A stretch of 64,000 bases of DNA from Moniliella sp. 'wahieum' (GCA_003971905.1 RSEE01000153.1:1-64000), one strand, 5' to 3'. Shown: positions 1 to 13,520, counted from the first letter of the stretch. Program-made: numbers and translations. The notes: a model not told the origin generated them from the letters alone.

Positions 1-2442
1 TGGCGAGCAGAAGCTGTCGATGCTGGGGCTGGGATGGAGTGCGGCCATGGTGCGGCCAAGAAGGAGACAGCGTCAGAACGAGGCCCGCTGTACGTGGGGG
101 GCGCAGCAGGCCGTGGCGTGGCTAGGCTCTGGCTCGCGGGCTCTGGTCGGGCAGCGGCAGTCGCCCCGCCTCGGCGCGCCGACTCAGCGACTCAGCTCAG
201 CGCAGCACGCCCGCTCTCCGATCTCACCTCTCACATCGCCCGCTGCCAAGCCGCCGCCGCCCGCCGCACACTGCCCTCATGCTGCGTCAGCGCGAAGCCC
301 AGCCGCCCAGCCAGCACGGGGCCACTCGCCGTGCCAAAGATCACCAATCACCGATCGCACTCGTCATGCGTCATGCCAGCCACCGTCCAGAGCCTCCGCC
401 TGTCCACGCCCGAACGTCGACACGTAATGTCTTTCGTGAAGCGTGAAGCTTGAAGCTTGAAGCCTGCGGAGGCGCCATCCCCCCTGAAGCTTGAAGCTTG
501 ACTTGAAGCCTCACATGAAGCTTGAAGCTTAAAGGGGCTCAGCTTCAAGGCGCTCAAGCTTGGGCTCAAGCGGCCAAGTGACGCGGAGGGCGTGACCCGT
601 GGCCTGGCGTGACTACAAGACCAAGACGCTGCGCGTTGTTGCGTATCCATATGATTCAGCATGGTATCCTTTCGCTACGATGGTGTTCTGCTCAGTGTCA
701 GAGGGGAGCTCGGGCAGTTTTGTTACAGAGGGACTCGCGAAATATAGATCCAGCCCCAAGAGCCTGGGGTGAGATCTGAGAACGAACGGGCACAAAAGCC
801 CGTCCAGACCCTCCGAGGTAGGAGCCGCGTACGTAGGTCGTCAGACCAGCTGAAGGCGTCCAGGAGGCTCTGGAGTAAACGCGGTTTCCCGGTGGCGTTA
901 CCACACTCGACGTTGTGCTGTAGTAGGCGAATCAGACGGAATCCTAACGAAGACAAGCGCTACTGGAGTAACCATGCATAGTCGACGTAAGTTGGACATC
1001 GTGAGGCTGGTAGAAGGTGAATAGAGGTAAATGTAACAGGGCGAACAGTGTGAACGGGACAGGCTGTCGATAAGGACCACACACAGCCTTAGACAATGGC
1101 TGCTTATATACCTCATGACAGGTATAAGCAAAACGTGGGGATCTTTCCAGAGAGGGAAAGACTACACAGCCCGTGCTCTCAAAGGCGCTGACGCTACGCA
1201 ATCGGGCACAGTAGCAAGGGTTCGACCATCTGGGCGCGATGGGCACACAGCATCGTACCGATGAGCCTTGCGGCCACATGGCAGGCCGCGGACGATATGC
1301 GCAGCATGGATAAGGGTCCGCCGGCTCCCTCGCTAGTCTAGCGGGACTGACGCATGTTTGGGTAAGGTGTCTACGACATACGGGGCTCCGAGTCTGGAGA
1401 TAACCTGAGCGCCCCGGAACAATGTGGGAGGTTGGGCATGCTTCATTCGTTTCTCGAATTCGCTTGCTCGAGCACAAGAACAACTTGATGCCCCCCCAGG
1501 CCCCATCCCTGTATACGTTCCATATATATAGTATGAACGTATCCTCTCTTGTTTTGCATGTACCGCCCTCCAGAATAACGCACCTGTCTGGTGACTTCCT
1601 CTCGTCCCTGAGTCCCTCCAGTTGTGGGGTTAACATCCCCATTCAAGTGTTACCACCAAACGCTACCATACCTCGCATATCAACCAACAGTATACTGATC
1701 TCTACGCCCTTGGACTTCCATCTTGCCGTATATGATGGAACGAGCGGGAGCCACTGCAGGGATCCATTTGTCCACTCTTTTACCTTCAGAGTTCCCCCCC
1801 AAAGCATCATCAGAGGTATGGATCACGTGCGCGAGCCCTTGTACAGGGGAGCTTCATACCCTATAGTCAGCCGAGTGATTGCAAATGACGGTTAACGGGT
1901 CGAGAAGAAACGCCAGGCGCTCCGCGCTCAGTGGGTGAGCGCTCGGTGCTCAGGTTAGTCCCGTCCAAGTCTCCTACTATGCCTACTGCGGTTTCTATTA
2001 CCCCCCGCTAGCATCTCAGTCGATTCCTCCCTCCCTCCCTCCATCGATCCATCTACTCTTCGTATAACATGGAGTGTGCAACAATGTGCAAGTCCCAGTC
2101 GAGGGGGTCGCATCCTAGGAGTCCCAGTAAACCCGCAACAGTCTGTGAGTTATAGAGCGAGGAGGGAATGATAACCATACTGATGTGGGGGCGACAAGAC
2201 CAAAAAGACAATAACTTAGACCACAAACAAGGTCAAACCGGTTCCGCTTCACGGGGGGGAGAGGAAGCATGAACCAACCGGAAGGGGGGAGGAAGAAGAC
2301 GAGGAGAGGAGGAGGAGAAAAGGAAACGAAAAGGAGAAAGAGAAAAAGAGGCAGGGTACGTCCCATCTTCCCATACGCTCGCCTCTCGAAAGCCATCCAT
2401 TCACGGTGGCAACCAGAGGGGGGGAAGGGAGAAGCGGCCGGC
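1..2442. other. Gene-free, repeat-bearing region
   Basis: I see no supportable gene. ORFs here have no recognisable domain and no consistent coding character. The stretch holds AAGCTT-based heptamer repeats (446-530), a short CCCT-rich tract near 2025-2045, and a purine-rich tract at 2280-2350 that is probably downstream of the ZF1 gene. Confidence 0.6.
446..530. repeat. AAGCTTG heptamer repeats
   Basis: Perfect 7-bp units AAGCTTG lie at 446-459 (two units), 487-500 (two units) and 518-524 followed by another AAGCTT. Each unit is the palindrome AAGCTT plus one spacer G. The three clusters are separated by unrelated short spacers, so this is an interrupted array and not one microsatellite. 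Confidence 0.85.
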
Positions 2443-4247
2443 TCAGCTGGCCAAGCCTTCGAGCGTGAACACGTCCCTTGGGTCCAAGTCGTTGTTTGGG
2501 CCGAGCCGCACGCCTCATCGTACGGCAAGGCAAACTCGTTCCCCCAAAGAGCAGCCAGATCGCTAGTCTCGGCACTGCGCATTTCCCTTGTAGAAACGTC
2601 GGCCGAGGCGGGGGCGAGCGCCCCAGCTGGCTCTGAGAGAGCGATTGCGGGACCTTGCAGAGTGCCGGGCGCGGAGGAGGCGTGAGAGGCTGCAACCGCG
2701 TGGGGCGACGCGGTGCGGGAGGTGGGTGACTTGGTGGGCACGACGTGATGCACCATTGGGATGGACTACAGGCCGGAGCTTGCGTTGGGCATGGGTGCAA
2801 GTGGGGGCAGGAGGCGGGGCGGAAAGGGCTTGGGAGGGAGACGGCGAGAAAGACTGTCAACCATTTTGGTTTGCATAAAGGTACGAATGCTAGCCATCTG
2901 CTGTTGCATCTGCAGGTACGTGTGGAGGAGAAGTCCTTGCTGGGCCAGAGCCGCCGGGTCCGCAAGGCCGACTGGGTCGAGCCATTCTTGCGGTGGCGAA
3001 ATGTGCGCTTCGGGCGGGGGGAAGTGACAAGAAGTGGGACCAAAGCTTAATGGCTTGGCCGTATCTCCTTCGCCCAACGAGCTACTCATCTGGTATCCCC
3101 TCAAGCGCGACTGGAGTTGAGGGTCAAACCCAGTGCAGGAGGCATTAGTCGCGGGGCTGGGGGTCAAAGGAAGAGCTTCGTCCGAAACGCTTGAGTGGGA
3201 CGAAGGACTCAGAACCGGTACAGGTTCCACTGCCGTTGCAACCGAAGAGGAAAACGAGGCTCGAGGTGGGGCCGAAGCCAAGGAGGATGTTGAAGGCATC
3301 CGTTGAAGGGTGCTCCCTTCCGAGGTGGGCCCAGAGGAGGCAAATGCACCGCCTCGGTAGGGCATAGAGTAGGTTTACAGGGGGTAGCCCAGACACTGAG
3401 TGCACCAATTGGGCGGCCAAGGGTGAGGGTCCTTGCCCCCTGCACGTGGTTTGCCACTTGGTTAGATGGGAAGAAAAGGCTGGGAAGCAAATTTCAGCTC
3501 CTCGAAGCGGGTGTACTGCTTGAAGTTGGGAAATGCGAAAGCAAGTCTCCTGGCATAGAGGATCCGTCAAGGCCTGGAGACACATTTGTAGAGGACCGTG
3601 TGTCGTCTGACGAGGCACTATTGACCACGTTGGCCACGTGCGTCGCAGGCGTATCCGTGGTCGTGGTAGTGGTAGAGATAGAGTTGGCTGTAACAGCCAG
3701 CGCAGCCTTCTTGCCTGTTTTGGCACCGGATGCACGACGGGCAAACTGGGCGCAACGCGCGCACTTGTTCTCTCTCTTCGGTGCACGACATGCAGGCTGT
3801 GAGGCGCATCCAGCATGACGAGGGGTAGAGAGAGGGAATAAGGGTCAATTCCAGGTCAAGGAGGGATGGTTTGAGGACCGAGGAAGCAAACGACATACCT
3901 TTGTTGTGCTTGCGGAGCTGGGCTGTAGCGAGACTGCCCTCAGGCAGCCCATCCTTGTGCAAACGAGCGTGGCGAACAAGTGAATCATGGCGACTGAACG
4001 ACTTGAGGCAGCACGGGCACTCGAAGGGGCGGTAGTCTACGTGGCGGTATTCATGGCGTTGGAGGTGGAGGAGAAGCCCAAACGAGCGGCCACAGTGTCC
4101 ACACACAAATTGGCGCTGCGCCGACGCTTTGCCAAGCATCGCACCTGTGGTGTCCAGCGGGTCAGCGCTGCTGCGCCGGCGGGGGCCGGGCAGGTGAGCG
4201 GCGATGTTGAGCACCGGGCTGGAAATGCGTCCGCTGTGGGCATCCAT
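2443..4247 (-). CDS. C2H2 zinc-finger protein ZF1, probable transcription regulator
   Basis: Two classic C2H2 fingers lie near the N-terminus. Both have the spacing C-x2-C-x12-H-x3-H (FVCGHCGRSF... and FECPCCLKSF...), which predicts nuclear DNA binding. The start is the ATG at 4247. A 102-nt intron (3797-3898, GTATGT...CACAG) follows the motif HNKG. A short Cys-containing segment (ACMSC..., then KCARC) comes next, and then a long Ser/Pro/Thr-rich region with Gln and coiled-coil-like stretches. The C-terminal part is split by frame changes and by one in-frame TAG at 2766-2768. Coding character continues past it (LWGNEFALPYDE), and the likely end is ...DVFTLEGLAS followed by a stop at 2443. ZF2 at 16861 is a paralogue sharing the fingers and an intron of identical position and phase. 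Targets are unknown. The fingers are certain; the C-terminal model is tentative. Confidence 0.8.
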
Positions 4248-4337
4248 GGCGGGGGGGAGTGAAAGTGGTGGGAGAAGCAAGACTGCGCCGGAGAGGGAAT
4301 AAAAGGCGTGGAAGGAAACGCGTGAGGCCTGAGAGGG

Positions 4338-4344
4338 TATATAT
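4338..4344 (-). promoter_or_regulatory. TATA-like element upstream of ZF1
   Basis: TATATAT lies about 90 bp upstream of the ZF1 start codon (4247, minus strand) in otherwise GC-rich DNA. Position and composition fit a TATA box. There is no transcript evidence. Confidence 0.35.
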
Positions 4345-5653
4345 GAACCCGTCCTGTCTGTGGTGGCCTGCGCCGGCCCGGCCGCGGTGACGGGTGAGCG
4401 GGAGGCGGGAGGCGGGAGATGTGGCCTCAGGCCGAGGCGTCGGCGCCTCAGCGCTCAACGGGCCTCAGTCTGCGGTCTGAGACTCAGATCCGAGGGGGCG
4501 GAGGCACGGAAGCGGACATAGCCACACGGCCCCTGTGCCCAGACGGCGTGGTTGCGGACGCTTCCCCCCGTGGCGCATGATACAGCACTCGCGTTAGGCC
4601 CGTTAGCCGCTCCCACCGTCCGCCACTGGCCCTGTGTCGGGGACGACTGGCTGCTGCCACGCCGTTTGGGCGCTTTCTTGCGTTGCTCGCGGTCGGCACG
4701 GGGGCAGGAGGCACGGGTCTGCACGCTTAAGCCCGCACCCCACGGGGGCAGTAGCCGGCCGTGGCAGCGGCAAGGGGCACATGCACTGCACGTGTGCCCG
4801 GGCTGGCTGGGTCTGGGGCTGTGTGACATGGGATGTGTGATGTGTGATGCATGATGGGGCACTGCACCCTGCGCTGTGCTGCCGTGCCTTGCCACCCCCG
4901 GCCTAGAATCCAAGGTGAAGCTTACGCGCTTGACGCGTGAGGGCGCCTGAGCGCCGACAACGCGCTCGTTCGGCAGGGCAGCCAGCGCAAGCGAGGCCAA
5001 CGAAACCCGTTGGCAGACCGCATCGTGGCCAGCTCCGCTCCAGCAGTCCCAGTCGCGCTGAGCCGCTGAGCCGCGAACCTGAGCGTTCGCTCGGCGTCCT
5101 GGGTGCGTTGCGCGATGCATGATCCCCGACGGTTGCGATATGCCAGCATGAGGTAGCTGGTTACCCGTTACCACCTTCGGTACCATCGGTAATCCGTACC
5201 CTTGTAACATGCAACATGCAACCACGCAACATGTAACCCTCCTGGCCCTCGCAACGCCACCATGCTAATACAGAGGGCAGCACCATGCCCATGTAACGCT
5301 CTTGCAAAGCGGCCGCAGCCTCTCCGCCGCGGCGCGGCGGCGCCGCAGGCCTGCATCTCGCGAGCGTGCATAGTATGCCACCCGCGCCCGTTAGTGCGCA
5401 GGGCACCCGCAACAGTACACTCAGGGAAGGTCCGGGAGCGGAGGCATTGGCACGCTGTGCCTTTCCCCCCCGCACTCCCTAAGGTCTAGGCGTGCCGTCC
5501 AGGTCGGTAGACGAGAGCAGACCACATGGATGTGCTGCTTTCAGCTTATGCCGGTTTGATCGAAACCAAAGTGCGCACAATACTATCGCCCGGCCTGATC
5601 GCCCGATTTGGGCTCAAGCGCTCAAGTCGAGCAAGCTAGCGCCCAAACTGATA

Positions 5654-5674
5654 ATCGATGATCGATGATCGATG
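5654..5674. repeat. (ATCGATG)3 heptamer array
   Basis: Three perfect tandem units of ATCGATG, the palindrome ATCGAT plus G. Two-unit copies of the same heptamer lie at 52117-52130, and looser copies near 15245 and 62255. Confidence 0.9.
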
Positions 5675-5748
5675 ATCTGACAAAAACGAGCAACTTGCGC
5701 CGGAGGCGGCCCAATGCTTCCCTAAAGCTTATTGGAGCTTGAAGCATG

Positions 5749-5769
5749 AAGCTTGAAGCTTGAAGCTTG
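5749..5769. repeat. (AAGCTTG)3 heptamer array
   Basis: Three perfect tandem units of AAGCTTG, preceded by a degenerate unit (AAGCATG at 5742-5748) that keeps the same 7-bp register. Confidence 0.9.
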
Positions 5770-6264
5770 TTGAACGTCTGACTCCACATAGCGCGCCAAA
5801 GCAGCTGCCATCGTCACGCTCAAGCTAGCTCTCTGCAGACCTAAACTTTACAACAAGCTCCTGAGGACGCAGCAGTGCGGATGCACTCGGCAGACGCTCG
5901 GCTCCGAAAGGGGTGTGGTCCTATGGGCAGGAATTTGGTTGCCGGCTAGATACTTCCGCGGAGCACCAACGTCCAACCCTTGGGTCTTGGGCCCCTACCA
6001 CGACCGAAACGTTTCTGTGGCAAATCAGTATATCATTGCTAGGCGTTCATCCGATCATCAATGTTCGATGTACTCAATCAACGTTGACGTTTAACGTTTG
6101 ACCGTAAAAAACGTTAAAAGTTCGGTACGCTCAGCACATTCTAAACGTTCAAGCTTCAAGCTCAAAGCTTGGCGCGGTGCTCTTGTGCGCAAGCACAAGC
6201 GGAGGGCCGGGATAGTGCCTGAGCTCCTGCGGAGCAAAGCGACCCACGAGACAGAGGCCACACC

Positions 6265-6278
6265 ATGCATCATGCATC
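6265..6278. repeat. (ATGCATC)2 heptamer array
   Basis: Two perfect units of ATGCATC followed by a partial ATG. The same two-unit array recurs at 63777-63790, and single copies occur near 13615 and 46620. Confidence 0.85.
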
Positions 6279-6385
6279 ATGGCGGCAGTCGGTGAATGTG
6301 GCAAATATGTGCCTGCGGAGGGATGCAATTCTGAAGGTGTGTGTGACGGAGACAGGCGAAACACGTCCAACGGCCAACTCCGAGT

Positions 6386-6553
6386 ATAAAACGCTAGGCG
6401 CTAGCAACGCGTAACGTGTAACGCAACGCGCATAACGCGCAACGCGCAACGAACCGATACATGTGCCAAATCATTTGTGCGCCCCCAGGCTAAGCGCTGT
6501 GCGCGGGCGACTCTTCGCTCAGGCGCTCAGGCCTCCCTCAGGCCTCAGGCCTC
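6386..6553. repeat. AACGCG and AGGCCTC heptamer clusters
   Basis: 6400-6450 holds repeated AACGCG-type words (AACGCGC twice in tandem). 6529-6553 holds AGGCCTC at 6529-6535, then two perfect tandem copies at 6540-6553. Both words are palindrome-based, with a period of about 7 bp. Confidence 0.7.
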
Positions 6554-9500
6554 AGGCTGAGTCCACAGGGAAACATCCTCTCGAATTTCAAAGGCCTCGA
6601 GAGCCATACCGCGCAGTCTCGCCGTGAACCATACATAGTAGCCAGCGCCCACATATGGGTTGCACATTGCACGTTACGTTACACCACCGCCAACCTGGAG
6701 GGAAAGGAGCCGAAGGCGGAAGCGACGGTATCCGTACTACTGTTCACAAATTATCGTCAACATCCTCGACATCATCTCACATGAACAAAACAAATGTCAA
6801 GTGTGGGAGTCGATGGCCAGAGAAGCGACTGCGGCAGAGAGGATCCCCACAGTTCACAAACACGTATAATACCAGCGAAAGGTATATCCGGTCTAGTAGC
6901 CGGTAATCGCTAAAACTAGTGATCGTCTCATGTAGCCCCACAAGCGGAGCCCCTAATAATACTTGCGGTGCCTGCATCTGTGCATCAGCTAGGTGCATCC
7001 CTCGCCATACCTGCTTGCCACCGCATTTTTCACTCAAACAAAAACGGGTGAAACCTGGGTGTTCAAACCCACTGATGACGCTGCATTGCGTGCATAACCT
7101 GAGGCCTGAGTGCCTGAGGTGAGGGCCAAACCGCCCAAAGGCTAATCTACAGGTGTCTACGGTCCAGTCATATATCATATCGCAAGTTACAACAAACCCT
7201 TCTGCGGCATGAGATCCCTCCTCAGATCTCAGGGCCTCATCGCCTCTTCCATCAACCTCATCGATCCCAGCCTGCACCATCAGACTTGGGCCTCATCGAT
7301 TGGAGGAATCGAGGTAATTAACCCTTCAGGCTCTCATATCAAGGATCAGGATCAGGCATCAGGGATGTATCAGGCCTCATGCTGAGGGGCAACATATGGA
7401 TCATTTTCCGGTGGTGCATGCCAACCACGAGACCGGCATTGCGTGTGTTACTGAGAGGATTATATGCAGTGTTGTGCAACACTGTAAGTCCACATGGCCG
7501 TGGCGTATTCCTGTCCATTACGGCACGTTTTAAACACTGGCATGAACATGTAAAAAAACCCACGGTTCGTTACTGATCCCATCGCCTTGATATATGATAG
7601 TTGGCATGCAGTGGCATATCGCCTTGAAGTCAGACCTGAGGCCGGCCTGAGGCAGGCCTGAGGCCTACAAAGCCATAAGCATCACTAGTATGTAACACTC
7701 GAAACGTCCCTCACTCGGCGGCTATACGTCCCCCTGTAAGTGAAGCACAGCAATGGTTTAATCGTCTGTTCTAGTTCACCTCCTCTTTGGTTTTTTCTTT
7801 ATCCCGTAACCATATATCAACTCTCTTTTCCTTCGACACATATAGCTGTGGCTGGATCTTTTGTCGGCGAACCGGCTTGTGCATGTCATCACCACAGAGG
7901 GTTCATGACAGTGACGAACGGGCTCATATAGAGCCCCCATTCATATATTGTTGAGGGTTACCCTCAGAGGAAATGAGCGGCTCCCGACAAAAAACAGTAT
8001 TCATGTATGCAGACGGCGGATCCGACCCGAAGCGAAACCGGCGGTTGGGGCGATATTGGCTTTATTCAGTAAAGAGGGCAATTAGGGCTGGTGTGGCAAT
8101 GATAACACCGCAGTGTGGATCTTTGCTTTGTTACTGCCAACTCGTCCCTATACTGGCTTTGGGACAGATAAGTGAGTAACTGTCACGGTCCTCTTAGCTA
8201 ATCAGGGGAATCTTCTCACCACTCTCCCCGCCGATCCTGTTCTCCCTTCTCCACCAGTGCATCCTTGGCTTCCCTTGGTACTTGGTCTCACTCGTATCGC
8301 CCGACTCTTACATAGTAACTACCGTAATTACCGCGATAATCTATGTCTTCTATTAGGCGACCTTTCTTTCCAGTTTTCTTTCCAATATCTATGAAAAAGA
8401 AGCAGAGAATGAACGAGCATGGTGAATGTAATGAATAGTTCCCACTGTAATCACGTAGGGATGAATATATAACTTGCAATGATCGCGTCGGGAGATCCTG
8501 TGAAACAACTGTGATAAATCGGAGGCGTTGTGTGGGTTCCGAAAACTTATGGGAGCGTTGCGTGGGCGTTATACGTACCCGTGGGACACAGCGCTGCAAA
8601 AGTGTCTCTGTTTTTCCTTCCGGTATGTTCGAGTGTAACACATGTACAACCGACTGCAAACAATAATCTCACTCTCTCCTGAGGCTCAGGACTCGGCCTG
8701 AATACTGAGTACCACATGAGCCCCTCTTTGACATGTCTCCTCGAGCCCAAGGCCTAAGGCCTCATTCATTACCATGTGCTTTCCTACAAGACCAATCATA
8801 TCCTTTTATTAATCTCTACACACTGTGGGTTGTCTTGTCCCCCTGGTGTCACTCTCTCGCCAACCCACTTCGTTGATACATACTCGGGCTTGAGATATCT
8901 GAATCCGCGGCCAACGGCCTGGCCTTTTCTTCCCACCAAACGCTCGCAAGTAGTCTGATTATGCTTTGTGGTTCAGAACGCATGGCCTCTCGGAAACATT
9001 TTGGTCCCACCAAAAGGACATATACCACGTCTCACCCATAATGTACAGCATGGTGGCCCAATACTCCTCTGAAAATGATATCTGGGAGGGGGGAAAGAGG
9101 GTCTATCCCCTTGCCGTTGTAGTCGCCTCTGTAGGAAACGATCAGGCTAACGCACTTCTTCTCTTTCACGCACTTTCCGACAAACTCCATGTCGTGAGTG
9201 GCTCGATTGTCCATCACAGGCAGAAACGTGCCCATTCCCCCATCGTACGGATCCCGGATCAACCACATCGACTTTTGCTATAGGATGTACCGAAGAGTCC
9301 CCAACATTAGACCGAGCTGCCACCGATCGGCGCCGCTCGTCTGGGCCGCGCCGTACTAACAGCTGAAAGCTTCTTAACAACGCGGAACCTTCGATTGGAT
9401 GAAGAAGGAGGTTGGCCGCCATCACATCATCTTCACTGCAGCATCGATTTTGATGTCATGCCTTGTCCATCCAAGGGAGCCACACACCTGCGATAGGTTT

Positions 9501-9961
9501 TCCTGGCCACAACTCCTGCACTTTCCTTTCTCGCTTTTACACCACCATCTTATAAAGCTGTGTGCTTATGACCAAAGAAAAGGCTCTCAAAAACAGCAGA
9601 GATGCACGTTAGAAACCTCTGTAAAGAGAAGCCCAAGTAGCCAAGCTGACATGTAGCAGGCCCTTATCCACACAAAAGGAATGCAAACGGAATAGATACC
9701 CTCCCCAAAGTCCCTCATAACAGTAGCAGGAGAGGGGTTATATATAGCATAGTATGCGATATATGTTTTGGCCATTCTCCACCGTGAATATATGCCTCAC
9801 ACAAAAGAACGCACAGGCCGACCACGTAGATCATGCCACCTTTCCTTTGCCTACGTCAAATCCTGACGCTCCCCCATCCTTATTAAGGACACACAGATGG
9901 AGGGAGAGAGGCGGTGCACGATGCTGATTCGGCATCTTTGGCAGGCCGCTGCTAGTTCGTG

Positions 9962-10241
9962 TCAATCAACCAAAGAGGAGGCCAATTGTTGAGTCGCCAG
10001 CAGGTCAGGATTCCCACGCCCCTCTGGCTCTCGCCATTCGCTTCCATAGGGGATATAGCTCGAGTGGATACGAATGATCGTGGTAGACCTTATTGCGACT
10101 CTTGAGTGTAAGACCTTTCGTCCAATGCTCAAATATGTTGTTGGCAGTCTTGGTGATATGTGTGCCCTTGTCGTCATGACGAAGGGGAGAGGAAAGTTTC
10201 TTCATGGTGGGTGCCACTCGACTTTGTTGCGCCGTGACCAA
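9962..10241 (-). pseudogene. Retroelement C-terminal relic (copy A)
   Basis: The minus-strand translation carries a TKTANNIFEHW-like segment followed, after a frame change, by WREPEG. The same two segments (TKTAGKMFAHW and WREPEG) occur in the same order on the plus strand at 19700-20035, so these are two diverged copies of one dispersed protein-coding element. The general pattern at the 19.7-kb copy (charged helix, then FSPLVLTT-RG) resembles the C-terminal end of non-LTR retrotransposon reverse-transcriptase proteins, as I remember the family. No catalytic motif is present in either fragment, so the family call is an inference. Confidence 0.4.
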
Positions 10242-12531
10242 CTGGCCGGACTCATATTCCCCCTACTGCCCGTTCAGTCCAAACACGAGGAGGCATACCA
10301 AGTATCGAGTGGAAGGGATGTCGGTTGTGAAGAGAAGAGCGGAGCGGAAGCCAACACAGGAGAACAAAGGAAAAGGCGCACAAGCGCGCAGATATAGCAG
10401 TGGCCTAGTGCCGCTGTCGCGCACGGTCTGTCTAGCCAAGCTACCAATCTCCACACGTCACGAGAGTGGAGGGTCTATAACATTGCTGTGCGTGTGTGTC
10501 AACCGTGTCAGTAAAACGTTTCGAGGTACCGGCGCAAAGTACAGCCTATGGCATAGCCAGCCCTACTGGCACTCCATCCTCAGGCATGAACCGGTCTTGA
10601 TCGTTGAATACAGACATGGTGGTCATTTAGTCTTACGAGACGGGATTTTCCTCTCCGTACAACGGAGGTGGAGGAGAGGGGGGAATACGATGTTATCTCA
10701 GATCTCACTCGCTATCCCCTCTGCGAATGCAAAAAGTGTTTAACGATGCTTCTTTTCTGGTCTGACATATAGGTGTACAGGTGCCGCTGGTTTGTAGGCA
10801 TGAGCTGCTAGCGACGACGGGCGCCTCCTACCCGTCCTTTTCGGGACAATGGCCGAACTAATGAATTACCGGAGAGAAGTTGTTACGTCAAACTCAAGGC
10901 ACAGAGACGAGACCTCTCATCGTCGGGTGTCCGATAAGAGTTTTGCCCCCGCCACTTTGATCACACCCAAGGTATTGACTATTAGGGATCGATTTTGGCG
11001 CTTTCACGGGTGGATTGTCCTTGTATATACTCTCACTCCTTCTCCCCACATTCTTCTTATTACTCAGTAAATTGTTCACTAGGAATGGCATTCAGTTCAC
11101 GGCCAAAGACCACCCCGAAATAATCGACATGGACAGCGAGACACTCGAAATGAGAAAGATCAGAGGTGAGGTGCGGGTGTAGAGGGCGAAATGCGACGGT
11201 GACAAAGAGTGGTCAATATCAGCAAAGAGAGAGAAATGGTGACAAAATTGGGGCTAGGCTCTCTACTGTTTTTGTTCCGTGGAGGCCGTCTGTTTAGTGA
11301 CTCTATCTGCCTCCCATCTTATTTTGCCCTTGATGGTCTCGGGCCTGAAGCTAAAAAGTTAGTTACTCGCGTGTGTCAATCGCACTCTCGTTCTCACATC
11401 CTCGTGTGGACTTTTTGTTTCTCGGTGTACTCACCGAACTCACCGAGGAGCGTATATCGCAAAAGCATTCGTCACAACAAATGGAGTCACTAGTGGCCGG
11501 AAGATTGCTGTGCGAGACGTTTTGGTTAAAGTCGGGCATTTGCTGCAGATCGCGCTCAGCGCTGTTATGGCCGCGTCGATCCGTCAGGCAGCGTCAGGTC
11601 CTTCTGTGACTCTTCCCGCGGGCCATCTTCAAATCGGATGTATGTCCTCCACAGTTTTCTGTTTCCACCGCTGATTCATGTTGTCGCAGAAGCTTGGGAA
11701 TGCATCACAAGTCGATGAAAGCACTATACATTTGGGCAGTAGTAGTAGGGACCGCAGTGGTTCGCGCGATTGATGCAACGGTTATGGGGAAAAGTGACAA
11801 CAAGAGTCCGTTCAATGATACACGTCATGTGGCATGCGACATGTGACGTGATCGCAACTAACGTGCATCCCGAACAGTCTCTGTCTACCATGGTCACTAA
11901 ACCACTGAACGGTGCGGGGGGAACTTTGGGAAGCACACACAAAACACATGAAGTGTGTGAAGTCTTCTCCTCGTCGACCGTCAACGCGTCCGGCCCGGTC
12001 GATCGATCAGACCTCCTCAGGTGCCGAAGTTGTGTCTATGATACAGAAGTTCTCCAAGATCTCGATCTCGATGTCCATAATACCATCTCCGAACCAGCGT
12101 GTGTGCTATATGTGTTAGTGTTAGCGTGATAGAGGAGAAGGGTGGATATTTCCTCTCGATCGTATCTATAGATGTGTTTTTTTTGTATGCTTTGTCCCTC
12201 ATGATGCGGGTTTGGGCTGGTTGGCTCCTCTGCGAAGCAACGTGGCCTCTAAAATCGGATGTACCTGAGACGATCAGTTAACAACGCATAAGCACTCAGT
12301 ACCCATGGCGCATGAGTCCATGAGTCGCATGGTTGCCATGATGATGCCAGCGAAAACCCATTCTTATACGAACGTCTGCCTCTTTTCTCAAGCAACGCCT
12401 TGTCGATCGGCAAAAGTGGTTTTGACGCGCCAGAGCCTTTGTTGTGATGGCGGGGGGGTTGGCGATGGTGGGTACCAGGAACATTTCTCATCGTCTTCGA
12501 TCATTGACGGGTACAGGAATTGAGAGTCTTC

Positions 12532-12545
12532 AAGCTTCAAGCTTC
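12532..12545. repeat. (AAGCTTC)2 heptamer array
   Basis: Two perfect units of AAGCTTC, the strand-opposite relative of AAGCTTG, in gene-free DNA. Confidence 0.85.
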
Positions 12546-13052
12546 ATCAGCGCTCAGCGGGCTTTTTGCACGGTGCAAAAGATGTTGCGTGCACCCGTCG
12601 GAATACTTTTTCACGATCCTAATCGAGTCCCTCTTCTAAATCCATCCCGCCAACACAATTAAGAAAGCGCAAATTGCAGTGCCAAGAACAATCCCGACGA
12701 GGCTGTTTCTGGCCTACGCCTGCTATTATGGGTGGCCGGTGGCGGTGCGGCCAAACCTTGTCTAGCCACGGTCTGCGGTGCCTGAAGAAAATGCTTGGCG
12801 AAAATGGGCCTTTCGGGGAAGGGGCATGTGCACTTCGTTTTTGAGGTACGCTGCATTGTCGTATGACATGACGAGTACTATTAATGGGTCGCGAACACGT
12901 TCCATTATATTTCCCTGAGCCTTCCATGAACGTGTACTATCACCACACCAAGGCTGGGCCTCTTAGGCCTCAGCCTTAGCCCTCAGCGAGGCCGGTGACC
13001 GGTGAGGTCTGTTGTTGGGCTTCAAACTAGCTGTTCAAGCTTCAAGAGCTTC

Positions 13053-13072
13053 AACGTTCAACGTTCAACGTA
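13053..13072. repeat. (AACGTTC)2-3 heptamer array
   Basis: Two perfect units of AACGTTC and a third partial one (AACGTA). The palindrome AACGTT plus C is the unit. AACGTTC recurs at 16617-16623 and a related form near 45523. Confidence 0.85.
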
Positions 13073-13520
13073 GTAGAGTAGCGCGATATACTGGCCCTCT
13101 AGTTACTAGTTGCTATTTACTATCACACATCACTTGCATCATGCATCGGCAGTCACAGTCACTTGCTTCCCAGACTCCGTGGACCCGACGAAGGCGGGTG
13201 GCACACACGCGCAGCTTGTAACATGTAACGAGATACAAAAAGCCAGCGACTACACCAATAGCCTCCTTCTGTGGCACCTCTTTTCAAATTTCAGCATCCA
13301 TCGCGACCTCCATCGCCGGGTAGATCAAGCTGATCAAGAGAGCGCCAACTCGTGGAGGACTCGAGAGTCTGTCTGGCAGCGTCCGAGGCGATAGGGTCTT
13401 TCAAAATGCCATGTTGGCCAAACTGAGTTGGCCAAGGCTCTCACCGGTCACCAATCACCGGTCACCCCCACAGTTTATAGAACGTTTTCAGGTACATCGA
13501 GATTTAAAGCGGTTGGCGAC

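Noticed and set aside
1200-1230. GGTTCGA-like box suggesting another tRNA
   Set aside because: No acceptor or anticodon stem can be folded around it.
9032-9425. Minus-strand fragments with a faint resemblance to fungal FunK1-type kinases (GTFLPVMDNRATHDMEFV)
   Set aside because: No catalytic loop or metal-binding motif could be found, and the frames are broken by many stops. A profile search against FunK1 would decide.
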